From assembly GCA_027451445.1 (NCBI GenBank), contig DAIDJG010000609.1, forward strand, positions 1 to 64,000: 64,000 bases of DNA, read 5' to 3'. The position numbers and the translations under genes were made by a program. The notes under the pieces are model-generated. The model had not been told where the DNA came from, did not search any database, and saw only the letters and a list, made by a program, of their open reading frames with translations. Origin of the DNA: Singulisphaera sp. (GTDB lineage Bacteria > Planctomycetota > Planctomycetia > Isosphaerales > Isosphaeraceae). Below are positions 26,756 through 35,241 of this stretch, piece by piece. Position 1 is the first letter of the stretch. Each line of letters begins with the position of its first letter.

Positions 26756-27886
26756 TCAGACCTCGTGAATGCAGGCGAGTCGGATACGACGCATCTGGTC
26801 GCGGACGTAGGCGCGGGCCTTGGAGGCTCGCGGGTCGCGTTCGATGGCGCTCAATTGCTTCTCGATCTCCCCGAGCTTCGCAGTGGCGGTCGTCGCCTGC
26901 CCGAGGTTCTTGACGTCCGTGGCGGAGAGGATCTGCTCGGCCTCCATGAGAAGCTGGTTGACGCGCATGCCCGTGGGATTCGCGATACGGGCGATGACCT
27001 GGGCAGACTTTTCGGGCTGCTCGACCGGATCGTCCCAAAGGACGCTGGCCAGAACTTCGAGGTGCTCCGGGGATACCCGTTCGGCTCCGGCCAGGTACGC
27101 GTACGCCTGGGTGGCACCCACGGCCTTGTACTGGCGTCGATCCCCCGGTTGGATACCCTCCTTGGTCAGGGTGCGCAGGATCGTCTCCAGGGCCTCGACT
27201 GCATCGTCCGACCATGGCAACGCCCCTGCCGCTTTGTGGGCGGCGTCGACCTCGTCGGCCGTGATGGACGTCGAGAGCTTCGGACCGTGGTCCCGGGTCC
27301 AGAGGAGCCGTCTCCGGCCTGCCAGCGTGGCAATCGGGCGAACCGTGCGGCGGAACAGGAACCGATCGAGCAGTGCGGTCAGTTCCTTCCCGGTCTCGGG
27401 AGAGGGCCACTCGTTTGAAGCAGCGACGCAGAGCCGCAAGGGCACGCGCAGGGTCTCGCCGTCGTTCTCGAAGACGCGCTCGTTGAGGATCTTGAGCAAG
27501 GTGTTCAGGATCGCGGAGCTGGCCTTCCACACTTCGTCGATGAACGCCAGCTCGGCCTCGGGGAGCTTGCTCGTCGTGACGCGGCGGTAGCGGTCCTCCT
27601 TCAGCGCGGTAATCGACACCGGCCCGACAACCTCTTCGGGGGTGCTGAACTTCGTGAGCAGGATGGCGAAGCGGCGGCCGTGCATCCAGTTCATGAGCGA
27701 GTCGAGAAGCAGGCTCTTGGCGCAACCGGGAGGCCCAACCAGGAGCAGGTGTTCCTGGGCGATCAGGGCCGTGAGCGCGAGGTCGATCTCGTCGTCGCGC
27801 TCGATGAGCGCCTCGGACAGCTCGCGGCGAGCCGTCATGAACTTGTCCTGGACGGCGGAGTGGGTTTCGGGGCTGAGAGTCTTCAT
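26756..27886 (-). CDS. MoxR/RavA-type AAA ATPase
   Basis: The 376-residue protein has Walker A at 51-58 (GPPGCAKS), Walker B at 113-118 (LAFIDEVWK) and sensor 1 Asn158 in CVAASNEWP. Arginine-finger candidates lie in LLDRFLFRRTV. The C-terminal part (about 300-376) is helical. It resembles RavA more than the shorter classic MoxR. Such ATPases form hexamers that remodel or load clients together with a VWA partner, here the gene at 24898. The start MKTLSPETH is chosen because the upstream nine residues are not domain-like. Confidence 0.85.
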   Translation of the reverse strand: MKTLSPETHSAVQDKFMTARRELSEALIERDDEIDLALTALIAQEHLLLVGPPGCAKSLLLDSLMNWMHGRRFAILLTKFSTPEEVVGPVSITALKEDRYRRVTTSKLPEAELAFIDEVWKASSAILNTLLKILNERVFENDGETLRVPLRLCVAASNEWPSPETGKELTALLDRFLFRRTVRPIATLAGRRRLLWTRDHGPKLSTSITADEVDAAHKAAGALPWSDDAVEALETILRTLTKEGIQPGDRRQYKAVGATQAYAYLAGAERVSPEHLEVLASVLWDDPVEQPEKSAQVIARIANPTGMRVNQLLMEAEQILSATDVKNLGQATTATAKLGEIEKQLSAIERDPRASKARAYVRDQMRRIRLACIHEV

Positions 27887-28275
27887 GGGGATGGGTTCCT
27901 GAGTGAGTGTCAAAGATCATCAGTTCAAAGCGCACGTTGCACGTCCCCCACGTCGGCACATGGGAGGTTCGGATTAATTGGGTTTCCGGACGACCACCGC
28001 CCGGCTCATATCCGACGCTTGCGACGTGAATCTCATCCCCGTCGACCAGGAACGAGGGTTCAACGCTATTGCTGGCGCGGAACGGACGCTACGAGAGATT
28101 GTGGGCGGATGGGCTGACGAGCAAACGCTCGACGGGGAAGAGCGATGTGTCGCGAAGCAATGGGTTTCCCCGACGAATCCAGGTGACTTCGTGCAGCGTT
28201 CCTCGACACCGAAATGCTGAAGGTGCGCGAGCCGCGCACGAAGCGATCGGAGGTGTAGGTGCGGGTCGATTCTGG
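27887..28275. other. Intergenic region before the AAA gene
   Basis: About 390 bp without a credible gene. The plus-strand ORF 27978-28220 has no ribosome site. This is the longest gap in the leftward gene train and probably holds the promoter of the AAA-VWA operon. Confidence 0.35.
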
Positions 28276-28881
28276 TTACCGATCACCGGTGCGTCGCTCG
28301 TTTGTTCTGGGCCGGCGGCTGAGGACCGCACAGGCCGCAAGATAAACCGGACCGATATCGACGCGGTTGGCCTGGAGGACCTGATCCCCCGTCTCCGCGT
28401 CGCCAGTCTCGACAGCGTCGATCAGGATCGCGAGCGAGCTGAGGAAGCGTCCGGTTCCAGCGTGTACGGGCTCGACTTCCTCATAGCCGTACATGGCGCC
28501 GTGCGCGTCGGCGAGTGACGGATAAAACGTGGGACCGTAGTCGTAGGAGATGCGACGTAACATGCCCGTCGCCCTGATCCGGACCCAGTCACCGCGTCTG
28601 TATTGCGCACCGTTCGCGAACACGAGCGTTCTTTCGCCGGGCTCGATTGATTTACGGTAACGACCATTCTCGTCGAGAATGTCGAGCGCACGAAGATAGA
28701 AGACGTCGCGCCACTCCTCGCCGCACGCCAAACACTCAACCGGTCCGGTCACACGATCGCTGTCTGCTTCGACATGACCGGCCTCGATGTCGCCGGAGCC
28801 GCAGAACGGGCACTTCGCGCCGCCGCGTTCGATGTATTCCTCGACCATCGCGGAAGTCAATTCCTTCGTCGTGCCGGCCAT
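28276..28881 (-). CDS. Four-Cys zinc-ribbon protein, 201 residues
   Basis: AAAGGAATGTGCAC precedes the ATG at 28881. The N-terminus has AKCPFCGSGDIE and VECLACGEEWRDVF, a standard two-CxxC ribbon of the kind that binds nucleic acid or protein. A beta-rich domain follows (about 85-130: VFANGAQYRRGDWVRIRATG, RISYDYGPTFYPS) and a helical end. Function is not recognised. Similar ribbons recur in the island (23424, 26306, 29945). Confidence 0.6.
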   Translation of the reverse strand: MAGTTKELTSAMVEEYIERGGAKCPFCGSGDIEAGHVEADSDRVTGPVECLACGEEWRDVFYLRALDILDENGRYRKSIEPGERTLVFANGAQYRRGDWVRIRATGMLRRISYDYGPTFYPSLADAHGAMYGYEEVEPVHAGTGRFLSSLAILIDAVETGDAETGDQVLQANRVDIGPVYLAACAVLSRRPRTNERRTGDR

Positions 28882-28948
28882 GTGCACATTCCTTTCGGAG
28901 AGGTTGTTGCGTTCCGATCATGTGGTGACCGAGTGGATCGAGCCGCCA

Positions 28949-29200
28949 TCACGAAGAGTCGGGGACGAAGTTGACGTAGAAACGCGGGTGGTGCCGGAAC
29001 TCCAGCGAGCCACGCTGGTTGTCGTGTTTGCGTACGACGACCACGTAAGGCGCCAGGAAACCCTCGACGATGAAGTCGCGGGCCAGTTCCTGCGGGTCCC
29101 AAACCTGGCCGTAGGCGGCTTCAAGCACTTCCCGGCTACCAGGCTCTGCGTTGATCTCGATGAGGCGTTGTCGACGCAGCAATTCGGCCAAATCGTTCAT
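28949..29200 (-). CDS. Small hypothetical protein, 83 residues
   Basis: The start MNDLAELLRRQRLIEI follows GAGGGATTCG, and the upstream extension in the track is rejected. The protein is one soluble domain (SREVLEAAYGQVWDPQELARDFIVEGFLAPYVVVVRK) with a helix-helix-strand pattern. The EFRHHPRFYVNFVP ending is strand-like. It lies 68 bp before the next gene of the leftward train. Confidence 0.55.
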   Translation of the reverse strand: MNDLAELLRRQRLIEINAEPGSREVLEAAYGQVWDPQELARDFIVEGFLAPYVVVVRKHDNQRGSLEFRHHPRFYVNFVPDSS

Positions 29201-29396
29201 CGAATCCCTCGCCTTCTGGTTGGGTTGAGCACGGTCGTTCAAAAGCGGATGTTTGCCAACTGCGGTCGACCGACTGCGGTCACATCCCGACGGGTAAGCG
29301 GTACAGGTCAGTCCCGTTTCTCGAACCACGCAACCCCGTCCAGGGAGGAGCACCGAGGCTTCGGCACAGTCCTTTTTCCCTGACGGGTTCGGGTCT

Positions 29397-29948
29397 TCAC
29401 TCCGAGCGGTCGGTCTCATCCGTCGGCACGATGATGATGCCCTGGTCGTACGGATTCCTGGGATTTTCGTCGTCAGTGATCCTCGTCAGATACGCGCTGT
29501 CGAAGCCCACCAGTTCGCCGGTTTCGAGCTTGCGCACCTCAAGCTCAACCGGCGTTCTGGTATCGGGATCGACGATCTCGACGGTCTCGACAAACCGGGA
29601 TCGGACGGATTTGAACACCGGTCGGACATCATCAGCGCCCTCGACGACCGGGATCTCGTACAGCGCGTTCCCGTCGCCGTCCTTCACGACGGCTGCATCT
29701 GAGGCTACAGCCATGGTGCAGATCTCGCTGGACGTGCGATCGTACATCGAGACGGACCATTTGCCGGACGTGTGGTACTCGATCACGATATGGGTTGCAT
29801 CATCGGGTTTGTCGCCGTCCAGGAGCAGGCGAACGCCCGTGTCCTCGACCTCAACGGTAACGACCCGCCGCGCCCTTTCCGAACGATCAATCTGCTCGGT
29901 CTCCGGGTCGAAATCGTGCACGAGCAGTTCCGCGATCTTGCTGATCAT
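29397..29948 (-). CDS. Hypothetical protein, 183 residues
   Basis: GAGGAACGACC precedes the ATG. Its first bases overlap the stop of the upstream gene (ATGA), so the two are coupled. The protein is acidic and strand-rich (VVTVEVEDTGVRLLLDG, THIVIEYHTSGKWSVSMY, FVETVEIVDPDTRTPVELE), suggesting a beta-sandwich. No cysteine pairs or catalytic motif are seen. Confidence 0.55.
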   Translation of the reverse strand: MISKIAELLVHDFDPETEQIDRSERARRVVTVEVEDTGVRLLLDGDKPDDATHIVIEYHTSGKWSVSMYDRTSSEICTMAVASDAAVVKDGDGNALYEIPVVEGADDVRPVFKSVRSRFVETVEIVDPDTRTPVELEVRKLETGELVGFDSAYLTRITDDENPRNPYDQGIIIVPTDETDRSE

Positions 29949-30370
29949 GGTCGTTCCTCGTCTCCTGCTGGTAGTTCCTTATCGCACTGAGTGCAGTGTA
30001 CTCCGGGGCAGCCGGCCTCAGCGGGTTCAACGAGCGCCGCGTCGTACCTGATCCCCACTTGTTGCCCGGGCTGATAGGCCGAGCGACACGCCAACGAACA
30101 AAACGGCAGGACTTGACCCGTTGCCTCGTCCGTATCCTCGTCAACCTCGAAAAGTACGGGCACTCGCCGCAGGTTGATGTCGTATTCTCCTTCACGCACG
30201 TCACGCCGGAAATCGGCGTCCTGGATCTCGACGCGGGTGCGCATGTCGGCCATGCCTGAAAAGTGTCCGTACGAACGCTTCTTGCCGTGGCGGCCTCCGA
30301 GCCGCGCCCACCGATCCTTCGCCCAGCCGAAGAACTTGCCGGTCTCGTGCTTCAATCTGCGCAACTTCAT
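29945..30370 (-). CDS. Small Cys-containing hypothetical protein
   Basis: The start follows GAGGAAAACAGCG. The N-terminus is strongly basic (MKLRRLKHETGKFFGWAKDR). The C-terminal half holds LPFCSLACRSAY and HCTQCDKEL, four cysteines that could bind zinc, in a pattern resembling zinc knuckles. Its end overlaps the next gene by 4 bp (ATGA). A nucleic-acid contact is plausible but unproved. Confidence 0.55.
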   Translation of the reverse strand: MKLRRLKHETGKFFGWAKDRWARLGGRHGKKRSYGHFSGMADMRTRVEIQDADFRRDVREGEYDINLRRVPVLFEVDEDTDEATGQVLPFCSLACRSAYQPGQQVGIRYDAALVEPAEAGCPGVHCTQCDKELPAGDEERP

Positions 30371-30384
30371 CGCTGTTTTCCTCG

Positions 30385-30789
30385 TCAGGCGATCCGTTCA
30401 AAGGTGAAGAAGTCACTGTCCTTCCGGAGTCGTCCCCGGAAGGTCATACCGTTGCGATAGAACTGAATCACACCGCCTCGCACGTCGACGTGGTCCGATA
30501 CGAGATCGCCGTGCCATGTAACAACCTTTCGCGGCAACATCGAACGATAGTAGAAATTGCCGCACATGCCGATCGCGCAGTTCTTGTCCAGTCCCTCGAT
30601 CTCCGCCTGGGAGAGAAGGCGGTTGTGAGTCTCGGCCTCCTCACGCGTGACCTCGACTCGACCGAACGTTGGGTCGTACGTGCCGTGTTCCGGGCTGTGG
30701 AACAGGTAGCCAAGGCAACGATCCGAGTCGCAGTCTCGGTACGTGATAAGGCTCCCCTTGTTCTCAAGGGTCGGCGCTTTCCTCGACAT
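30385..30789 (-). CDS. Hypothetical protein, 134 residues
   Basis: The ATG at 30789 has GAGGAGGGTGAGG upstream; the GTG at 30795 is too close to that site. Four Cys are present in YRDCDSDRCLGY and NCAIGMCGNFYY, but not as CxxC pairs. The rest is strand-rich (VEVTREEAETHNRLL, VIQFYRNGMTFRGRLRK). The start of this gene nearly abuts the end of the upstream one. Confidence 0.5.
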   Translation of the reverse strand: MSRKAPTLENKGSLITYRDCDSDRCLGYLFHSPEHGTYDPTFGRVEVTREEAETHNRLLSQAEIEGLDKNCAIGMCGNFYYRSMLPRKVVTWHGDLVSDHVDVRGGVIQFYRNGMTFRGRLRKDSDFFTFERIA

Positions 30790-30791
30790 CC

Positions 30792-31208
30792 TCACCCTCC
30801 TCTTCGTCGTGATCCCCCCGGCAGGAGATCAGCGAACTCGTAGGCTGCCCGTTGTTTGTCCAGGGACTCGAGCACGATTCCCTTCGTGTTGACGCAGACG
30901 CTCAGTCCCGGTCGCCCCTGTACGGCGGGAACTTCGACGGTGAGACAATCCCGAGGCACCGGGATGACCACCTGTTTGAGACCGTGCGTGTGGTGCCGCA
31001 CACAGAGCCTGGGAGCGGGCATGGTCGAGCCCGGACGCACCACGGCCGGGTGCGTGGCCCCCAGGAGCGCTCGACCAACCGCGAGCACCTCAGCGGCCGA
31101 CAGGCGACTCCTGGGCTCGTCTGCGTGGACCAGCCTGCCGGCGACTGCTTCGAGCAGTGCCGCGCGGTACGTGTCGATATCGAGCGGAGATCCTTCAGAC
31201 TCCTTCAT
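30792..31208 (-). CDS. Hypothetical protein, 138 residues
   Basis: The protein starts MKESEGSPLDIDTYRAALLEAV, a helical region (about 10-50) followed by a strand-rich part with CVRHHTHGLKQVVIPVPRDC. A C-terminal helix ends in LLPGGSRRRGG. It ends within the ribosome site of the next gene, so the two are in one operon. No family is recognised. Confidence 0.5.
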   Translation of the reverse strand: MKESEGSPLDIDTYRAALLEAVAGRLVHADEPRSRLSAAEVLAVGRALLGATHPAVVRPGSTMPAPRLCVRHHTHGLKQVVIPVPRDCLTVEVPAVQGRPGLSVCVNTKGIVLESLDKQRAAYEFADLLPGGSRRRGG

Positions 31209-31458
31209 TCTCGTTCTTCTCCTTTTTGCTGGCGGGTATTGCTGGTTGAAAAGGACGGTGACTGTGCACAGCGGAGTGCTCGTCGCCGCCGTGCGTGCGC
31301 GCGAGACCAGAGCCGTGTGCGATTGCGGCCGAGACGTCCGGAACGGTCAGGCTAAACGGCGTGCGAGTGCGCACGTGGCACGGGAAACCGTCAACCTCGA
31401 CGGCTGTGGTCTTTCGCGCGTCGCATTCGATTTGCGGGCCAAAGGCAGAACTTTTAGC

Positions 31459-31668
31459 TCAGCCGAGGTAGGGCATGCCCTGGGCAAAGGCGCGATCATC
31501 GCCCTCCAGTTCGGCGTCGAGTCTGAACGCGAGAATCGGTTCCTGGGCGATCCGGAGTTCCGGCTCGTGAATAGCGTGAGGGCTGTTCAGTTCGATGAAG
31601 AAGATCTTCTGAACGAGCTGGTCGTCGGTCAGCTCATTCACGAGTTGCCTGAGCTGGTGAAAGTTCAT
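31459..31668 (-). CDS. Small hypothetical protein, 69 residues
   Basis: The start MNFHQLRQLVNELTDDQL follows GGAGGGCTTC. The remainder (IFFIELNSPHAIHEPELR, GDDRAFAQGMPYLG) is soluble. It overlaps the 3' end of the larger upstream gene by 35 bp in another frame, which suggests coupling. Confidence 0.5.
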   Translation of the reverse strand: MNFHQLRQLVNELTDDQLVQKIFFIELNSPHAIHEPELRIAQEPILAFRLDAELEGDDRAFAQGMPYLG

Positions 31669-32803
31669 GAAGCCCTCCATCACCGTCGCGCTGGCCTACG
31701 GGATCTCGGGGTCTCGGTCGCGGACGTCGCGATCTCATCTCGCCTTCCAGGAACGCGCTGAGCGGTCCTTTCCAGCAACCCCATCGCTCGGGATCAAGCC
31801 CTTCGGGAAGCTTGTCGTACTGGTCTCGGAGCGCGGTCCATTGCGGACACCGGCGGTACGCCCGCCGGCCACGAAACTGCTCGTGGATCTTCGTAATGGC
31901 GTAGAGCCGGGCCAGGCATTTGCGAGACCCCGTCTGAGGACTGTTCGCCGTGCTATAGAGCCGGCCGCTCCAGGCCCCGCGATAGCCCCCGTGCTCGTAA
32001 CGGCGTGGCTCCCAGTCGTCGGCATCGTGGCAGTCCTCACGATCGGGTAACGCAAAACGAAGGAACGGTGCAGCCGTTGTCAGGTCGTTGATCAGCGCCT
32101 GGGACAGCGCGTCGATCCGCGTACGCATCTCGGCTGCAGCGCGGCCCAGCTCTTCGGCGTGAGCGATGCTGGCCGTCTTGTTGTCTTGCCGGGTGCGCCG
32201 CGCCTTGGCCTTGGAGGGACTGAACTTCACGAGCGCGTAGTTCGTCCTGGTGAACGGGGCCACGACGAGGCTCGATTCCTCGAAACCATCGTCGGAGCGC
32301 AGGTCCTCGGCCACGTCACGATGCATCAGGATGGGGCCAAGCTCGTGGGTCAGCCTCGCGAGAGCCGTAACGCGCGTGTCACCTCCCAGAGCGTGCAACA
32401 CTCGCTCAGGTCCGATACCTTCGCCAAGCTTCTGAGACGCGATCGCGAGGTCGAGCAAAGGGCGTTCGTGCACGAGGTACTGAAGCGGTGCAGGTTGAAC
32501 GAGCTTGTTGTCCTTCCACTCGGACTGGAGCTTCACGCCCTCGACCCGCGTCAGGAGCGAATGCGCCGCCGGATACTGAGCTTCGAGCGCCGCGACGATC
32601 TCGGCGCGATTGTGTCCGGCGACGAAAGCATGCTCACGCAGGTCCTGGAGATCGCGGCTGATCTGCCAGATCTGCGTGCCCGAAGGCAGACTCGGCAGAT
32701 CGTGAGGGTGTCGACGACGATGGCTTTCCAGCCGGCCCGTAAGCTGCTTGACCAGTTTCGCACCCACGATTGGGTTCGAGACGCTGGCGGTCGCAATGGA
32801 CAT
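31634..32803 (-). CDS. Hypothetical protein, 389 residues
   Basis: This is the largest unrecognised protein of the leftward train. It starts MSIATASVSNPIVGAKLVKQLTG. Much of it is helical with alternating Arg/Asp (IWQISRDLQDLREHAFVAGHNRAEIVAALEAQ, TALARLTHELGPILMHRDVAEDL). The middle contains a basic stretch (SKAKARRTRQDNK). The C-terminal part is aromatic and Arg-rich (DWEPRRYEHGGYRGAWSGRL, RCPQWTALRDQYDK). No signal peptide is present. It follows the 254-residue protein by 64 bp. Confidence 0.55.
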   Translation of the reverse strand: MSIATASVSNPIVGAKLVKQLTGRLESHRRRHPHDLPSLPSGTQIWQISRDLQDLREHAFVAGHNRAEIVAALEAQYPAAHSLLTRVEGVKLQSEWKDNKLVQPAPLQYLVHERPLLDLAIASQKLGEGIGPERVLHALGGDTRVTALARLTHELGPILMHRDVAEDLRSDDGFEESSLVVAPFTRTNYALVKFSPSKAKARRTRQDNKTASIAHAEELGRAAAEMRTRIDALSQALINDLTTAAPFLRFALPDREDCHDADDWEPRRYEHGGYRGAWSGRLYSTANSPQTGSRKCLARLYAITKIHEQFRGRRAYRRCPQWTALRDQYDKLPEGLDPERWGCWKGPLSAFLEGEMRSRRPRPRPRDPVGQRDGDGGLHELSPAQATRE

Positions 32804-32867
32804 CGTGATGTTCCTCCGAAAGAGGGGCGGCCTGAGTGGCCACCCCTGAACTCTGAAACGATCTTGA

Positions 32868-33632
32868 TCAGCCGGCGAGGAGCTTCAGTTGCTCGCGAAC
32901 CACGCGGTTGTCGATCACGAGGCCGAGCTTGTCGTAGAGCGCCGTGAGCCAGACGCTCGTATCGTCGTTGCGCTGCATCACCTGCTCGATGACCAGCGTC
33001 TTGCATTCCTGGCTCAGGTCGGGGCGGTCGTGCTGCGAGCGGATCGCTGCCGCCATGCGGGCGACGGCCGCCTTGCGCGCGAGCCGCTCTTCGATCTGCG
33101 CGATGAGGTCCTTGACGGACTGCGTCGTGGGCCACGTCGTGTGAACCGTTTCCTCGTGGGCGCCCGATTTGCCATACGAGATGGAGCGTTTGTCGATGAC
33201 GAGTGTCACGAACGCGGTACAGCCGATGCCCTTGCGGGCGCTCGTTTCGTCGCTGGCCTCGACCGAGACCGTCACGTCGCACGGCTTGCCGTTGAACGCT
33301 GTGATCACGTCGGCGGCCAGACGGGCCTTGACGGCCTCAGGGCATTCAGACGCCAGTTCCAGGGTCGCGGTGCGCAGGTTCTCCAGCTCGGCTTTGAGCT
33401 GGTTCCGAAGCTCGCCAAGCTGGTCATCGAGATCGCGGGCCTCGTCGAGCTGGACTTCCAGGTCGGCGCGGAGCCGGCGCTTGAGGTTGGTGTACACGAC
33501 GTCGGCGACGTGGTCGATGGAGAGCTGGGTGTTGATTGACCCGGCCGGCAGTTCCAGGGAAGGACCGGCGGGTACGATGCTCGCGATTTCGGTCTTGGGA
33601 GCGGAGGCGTCGGACGACTTGCGCGAAGCCAT
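32868..33632 (-). CDS. Hypothetical coiled-coil protein, 254 residues
   Basis: The ATG at 33632 has GAGGAGAACACC upstream; the longer ORF start is unsupported. A Ser/Pro-rich start is followed by a coiled coil (about 55-100: LEVQLDEARDLDDQLGELRNQLKAELENL). Next comes a beta strand region (CDVTVSVEASDETSARKGIGC, AFVTLVIDKRSISYG). A C-terminal helical part follows (VKDLIAQIEERLARKAAVARMAAAI). It probably forms oligomers. No family is recognised. Confidence 0.55.
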   Translation of the reverse strand: MASRKSSDASAPKTEIASIVPAGPSLELPAGSINTQLSIDHVADVVYTNLKRRLRADLEVQLDEARDLDDQLGELRNQLKAELENLRTATLELASECPEAVKARLAADVITAFNGKPCDVTVSVEASDETSARKGIGCTAFVTLVIDKRSISYGKSGAHEETVHTTWPTTQSVKDLIAQIEERLARKAAVARMAAAIRSQHDRPDLSQECKTLVIEQVMQRNDDTSVWLTALYDKLGLVIDNRVVREQLKLLAG

Positions 33633-33806
33633 GGTGTTCTCCTCGTACGGAAAGTGCTCAGGATTGCACAAAGCAGCGGACTCGGCGCGCACGCGACCGG
33701 GCCTGCCACACGGAGGCTCGTCAAACAATTCTCGAAACCGGCCTGCATCATGGACCGGAAGGAGCCGGTCGATACCGGTTAGCCGGGACTGGAAACACCC
33801 GAGCCG

Positions 33807-33962
33807 TCAACGGGAACTGACGATTCGCCAGGTGCCATTCATGAAGTACTCCGCAAACTCGCGGATCAGCGCCGCGAACTGTTCCTGGCCCAGGAAACGG
33901 CGCAGCAGCACATGCGGGTCACCGCCGAGAGCCTGAACGCACGACTCTGGTTGGCTCCCCAT
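33807..33962 (-). CDS. Very small hypothetical protein, 51 residues
   Basis: The ATG at 33962 follows GGAGGCGGCCG, better than the TTG at 34028 used by the track. The sequence (VLLRRFLGQEQFAALIREFAEYFMNG) is one or two helices. It lies in the same direction and close to its neighbours, so it is likely expressed with them. Confidence 0.45.
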   Translation of the reverse strand: MGSQPESCVQALGGDPHVLLRRFLGQEQFAALIREFAEYFMNGTWRIVSSR

Positions 33963-34024
33963 CGGCCGCCTCCAATTGTTGGTATCGTTGTGCGCGGAAT
34001 CCGGCACGGAAGGTAGCTTCGCTT

Positions 34025-34288
34025 TCAATCAGCCGACGACGGCGCATTCGCTCCACCGCTGAGGAATGACTGGATCGCGTTCACGAGTGCGGACGCGGCT
34101 TCAACGGGAACTTCCATGTGGCAGGCGTCCGTGAGCCTGCCGCGCGCTGTGATCGGAGAGAGGCGCATGACCTCTTGCCCCTCCCCGCTGCGATTCACGA
34201 TCGCGATTCCGGTTTGCTTGCCATAGCGGTTCCGCCCACGATACGTCAGTTCGGGAACGGAACCGCCGGGATACTTGATCTCGATCAT
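34025..34288 (-). CDS. Small hypothetical protein, 87 residues
   Basis: GAGGTGAGACG precedes the ATG. The protein has a strand-rich N-terminus (IEIKYPGGSVPELTYRGRNRYGKQTGIAIVN) and a C-terminal helix (EAASALVNAIQSFLSGG). It lies 14 bp after the preceding gene of the train. No family is recognised. Confidence 0.5.
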   Translation of the reverse strand: MIEIKYPGGSVPELTYRGRNRYGKQTGIAIVNRSGEGQEVMRLSPITARGRLTDACHMEVPVEAASALVNAIQSFLSGGANAPSSAD

Positions 34289-34302
34289 CGTCTCACCTCG
34301 TT

Positions 34303-34638
34303 TCAGTCATCCTCGCCGGGAACCGGGATGTCACGGTCCTCCCACGAGGCACTGTGCTCGTCCAGCCGCCTTGCCACCCGCCGCTCGGTGTTCTCGTCTT
34401 CGTAAATCGCCCGGTGGTGCTCCAGGCGGTCGTTTGGGTTCCTGCCTTCGTATGCGACCAGCTCGAACTGGCCGAACCCGTTCGTGCTCACTTCGTACGC
34501 GCGCTCACCATCGGGGCCCTCGTACCAGGTCAAGATTTCGCCGCGCTGGTGGAGACCCAGCGCGCGGCGGAATTCATCGGCCTGCTCGTCGAGAAAGCGC
34601 AGGACCGCCAGGTCATCCGGCCGGATCGACTTGCTCAT
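34303..34638 (-). CDS. Hypothetical protein, 111 residues
   Basis: The track gives a 487-residue ORF here, but only the last 111 residues, from MSKSIRPDDLAVL, form a coherent protein. The upstream part is out-of-frame translation of the next gene. The start overlaps the end of the upstream gene by 26 bp. The protein has a helical N-terminus (FLDEQADEFRRALGLH), strands (EILTWYEGPDGERAYEVS, QFELVAYEG) and an acidic C-terminus. Confidence 0.5.
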   Translation of the reverse strand: MSKSIRPDDLAVLRFLDEQADEFRRALGLHQRGEILTWYEGPDGERAYEVSTNGFGQFELVAYEGRNPNDRLEHHRAIYEDENTERRVARRLDEHSASWEDRDIPVPGEDD

Positions 34639-35086
34639 CTTCGTTACCGTGCACAATCTCCAGCTGGACGACTTGAACGACGTAGTCGATCCGCTCGTCG
34701 CAGTACGGGTCGTTGTCATTCGCCCAGGCGATGGCCTTCTTTTCCGCGTCGGCGGCGGTCGGGGCATTGACCTGGACCGTATTGCAAGCGATCTGGTCGC
34801 CGCTGACATCGCAAACGCAGTAGGTGGCCATCCAGGGCCGATCCATGAGCAACATGGCGATTGCGCCGGCACCTGCGACGCAAGTGCCATGCTCGTCATA
34901 GACCTCGAATTCGCTCTCCACGTTCTCCACGAGGTCGCCGCTGGCGATCTCGGCCGTGTCGTCTTCGAGAGCCGCGGCGAGCAACTCGTCTGCGTGTAGC
35001 TTGATGTAATCGACGTTGGGCGCTTCAACCTGCACGGTCGTTGTCTCCCAGACGGCTCGATGCTGCTTGAGCGTAAAATGCGGCAT
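34613..35086 (-). CDS. Hypothetical acidic protein, 157 residues
   Basis: CAGGAGACATGAC precedes the ATG at 35086. The N-terminal part (MPHFTLKQHRAVWETTTVQVEAPN) and the DADELLAA-like helix lead into repeated acidic strands (FEVYDEHGTCVAG, ATYCVCDVSGDQIACNTVQV). These look like small ubiquitin-like or sandwich units. The ending NDNDPYCDERIDYVVQVVQ is acidic. It is the first gene of a leftward run, divergent from 35242. Confidence 0.5.
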   Translation of the reverse strand: MPHFTLKQHRAVWETTTVQVEAPNVDYIKLHADELLAAALEDDTAEIASGDLVENVESEFEVYDEHGTCVAGAGAIAMLLMDRPWMATYCVCDVSGDQIACNTVQVNAPTAADAEKKAIAWANDNDPYCDERIDYVVQVVQLEIVHGNEDEQVDPAG

Positions 35087-35241
35087 GTCATGTCTCCTGA
35101 TCGACGGCGAACACACGTCTTCGAACGGGCATGCTCCGTAGGAACGCACAGGTCATCGCCATGAGCCTTCAGGGTGGATATTCTGGTACGGAATCTCCAG
35201 CCGTCCGCTGGACTGGAGCCGATCCGGGGGACCTCTGAGGA

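Noticed and set aside
26607-27959. 450-residue minus-strand ORF
   Set aside because: Shadow frame of the MoxR-type ATPase; Arg/Pro/His-rich with no domain.
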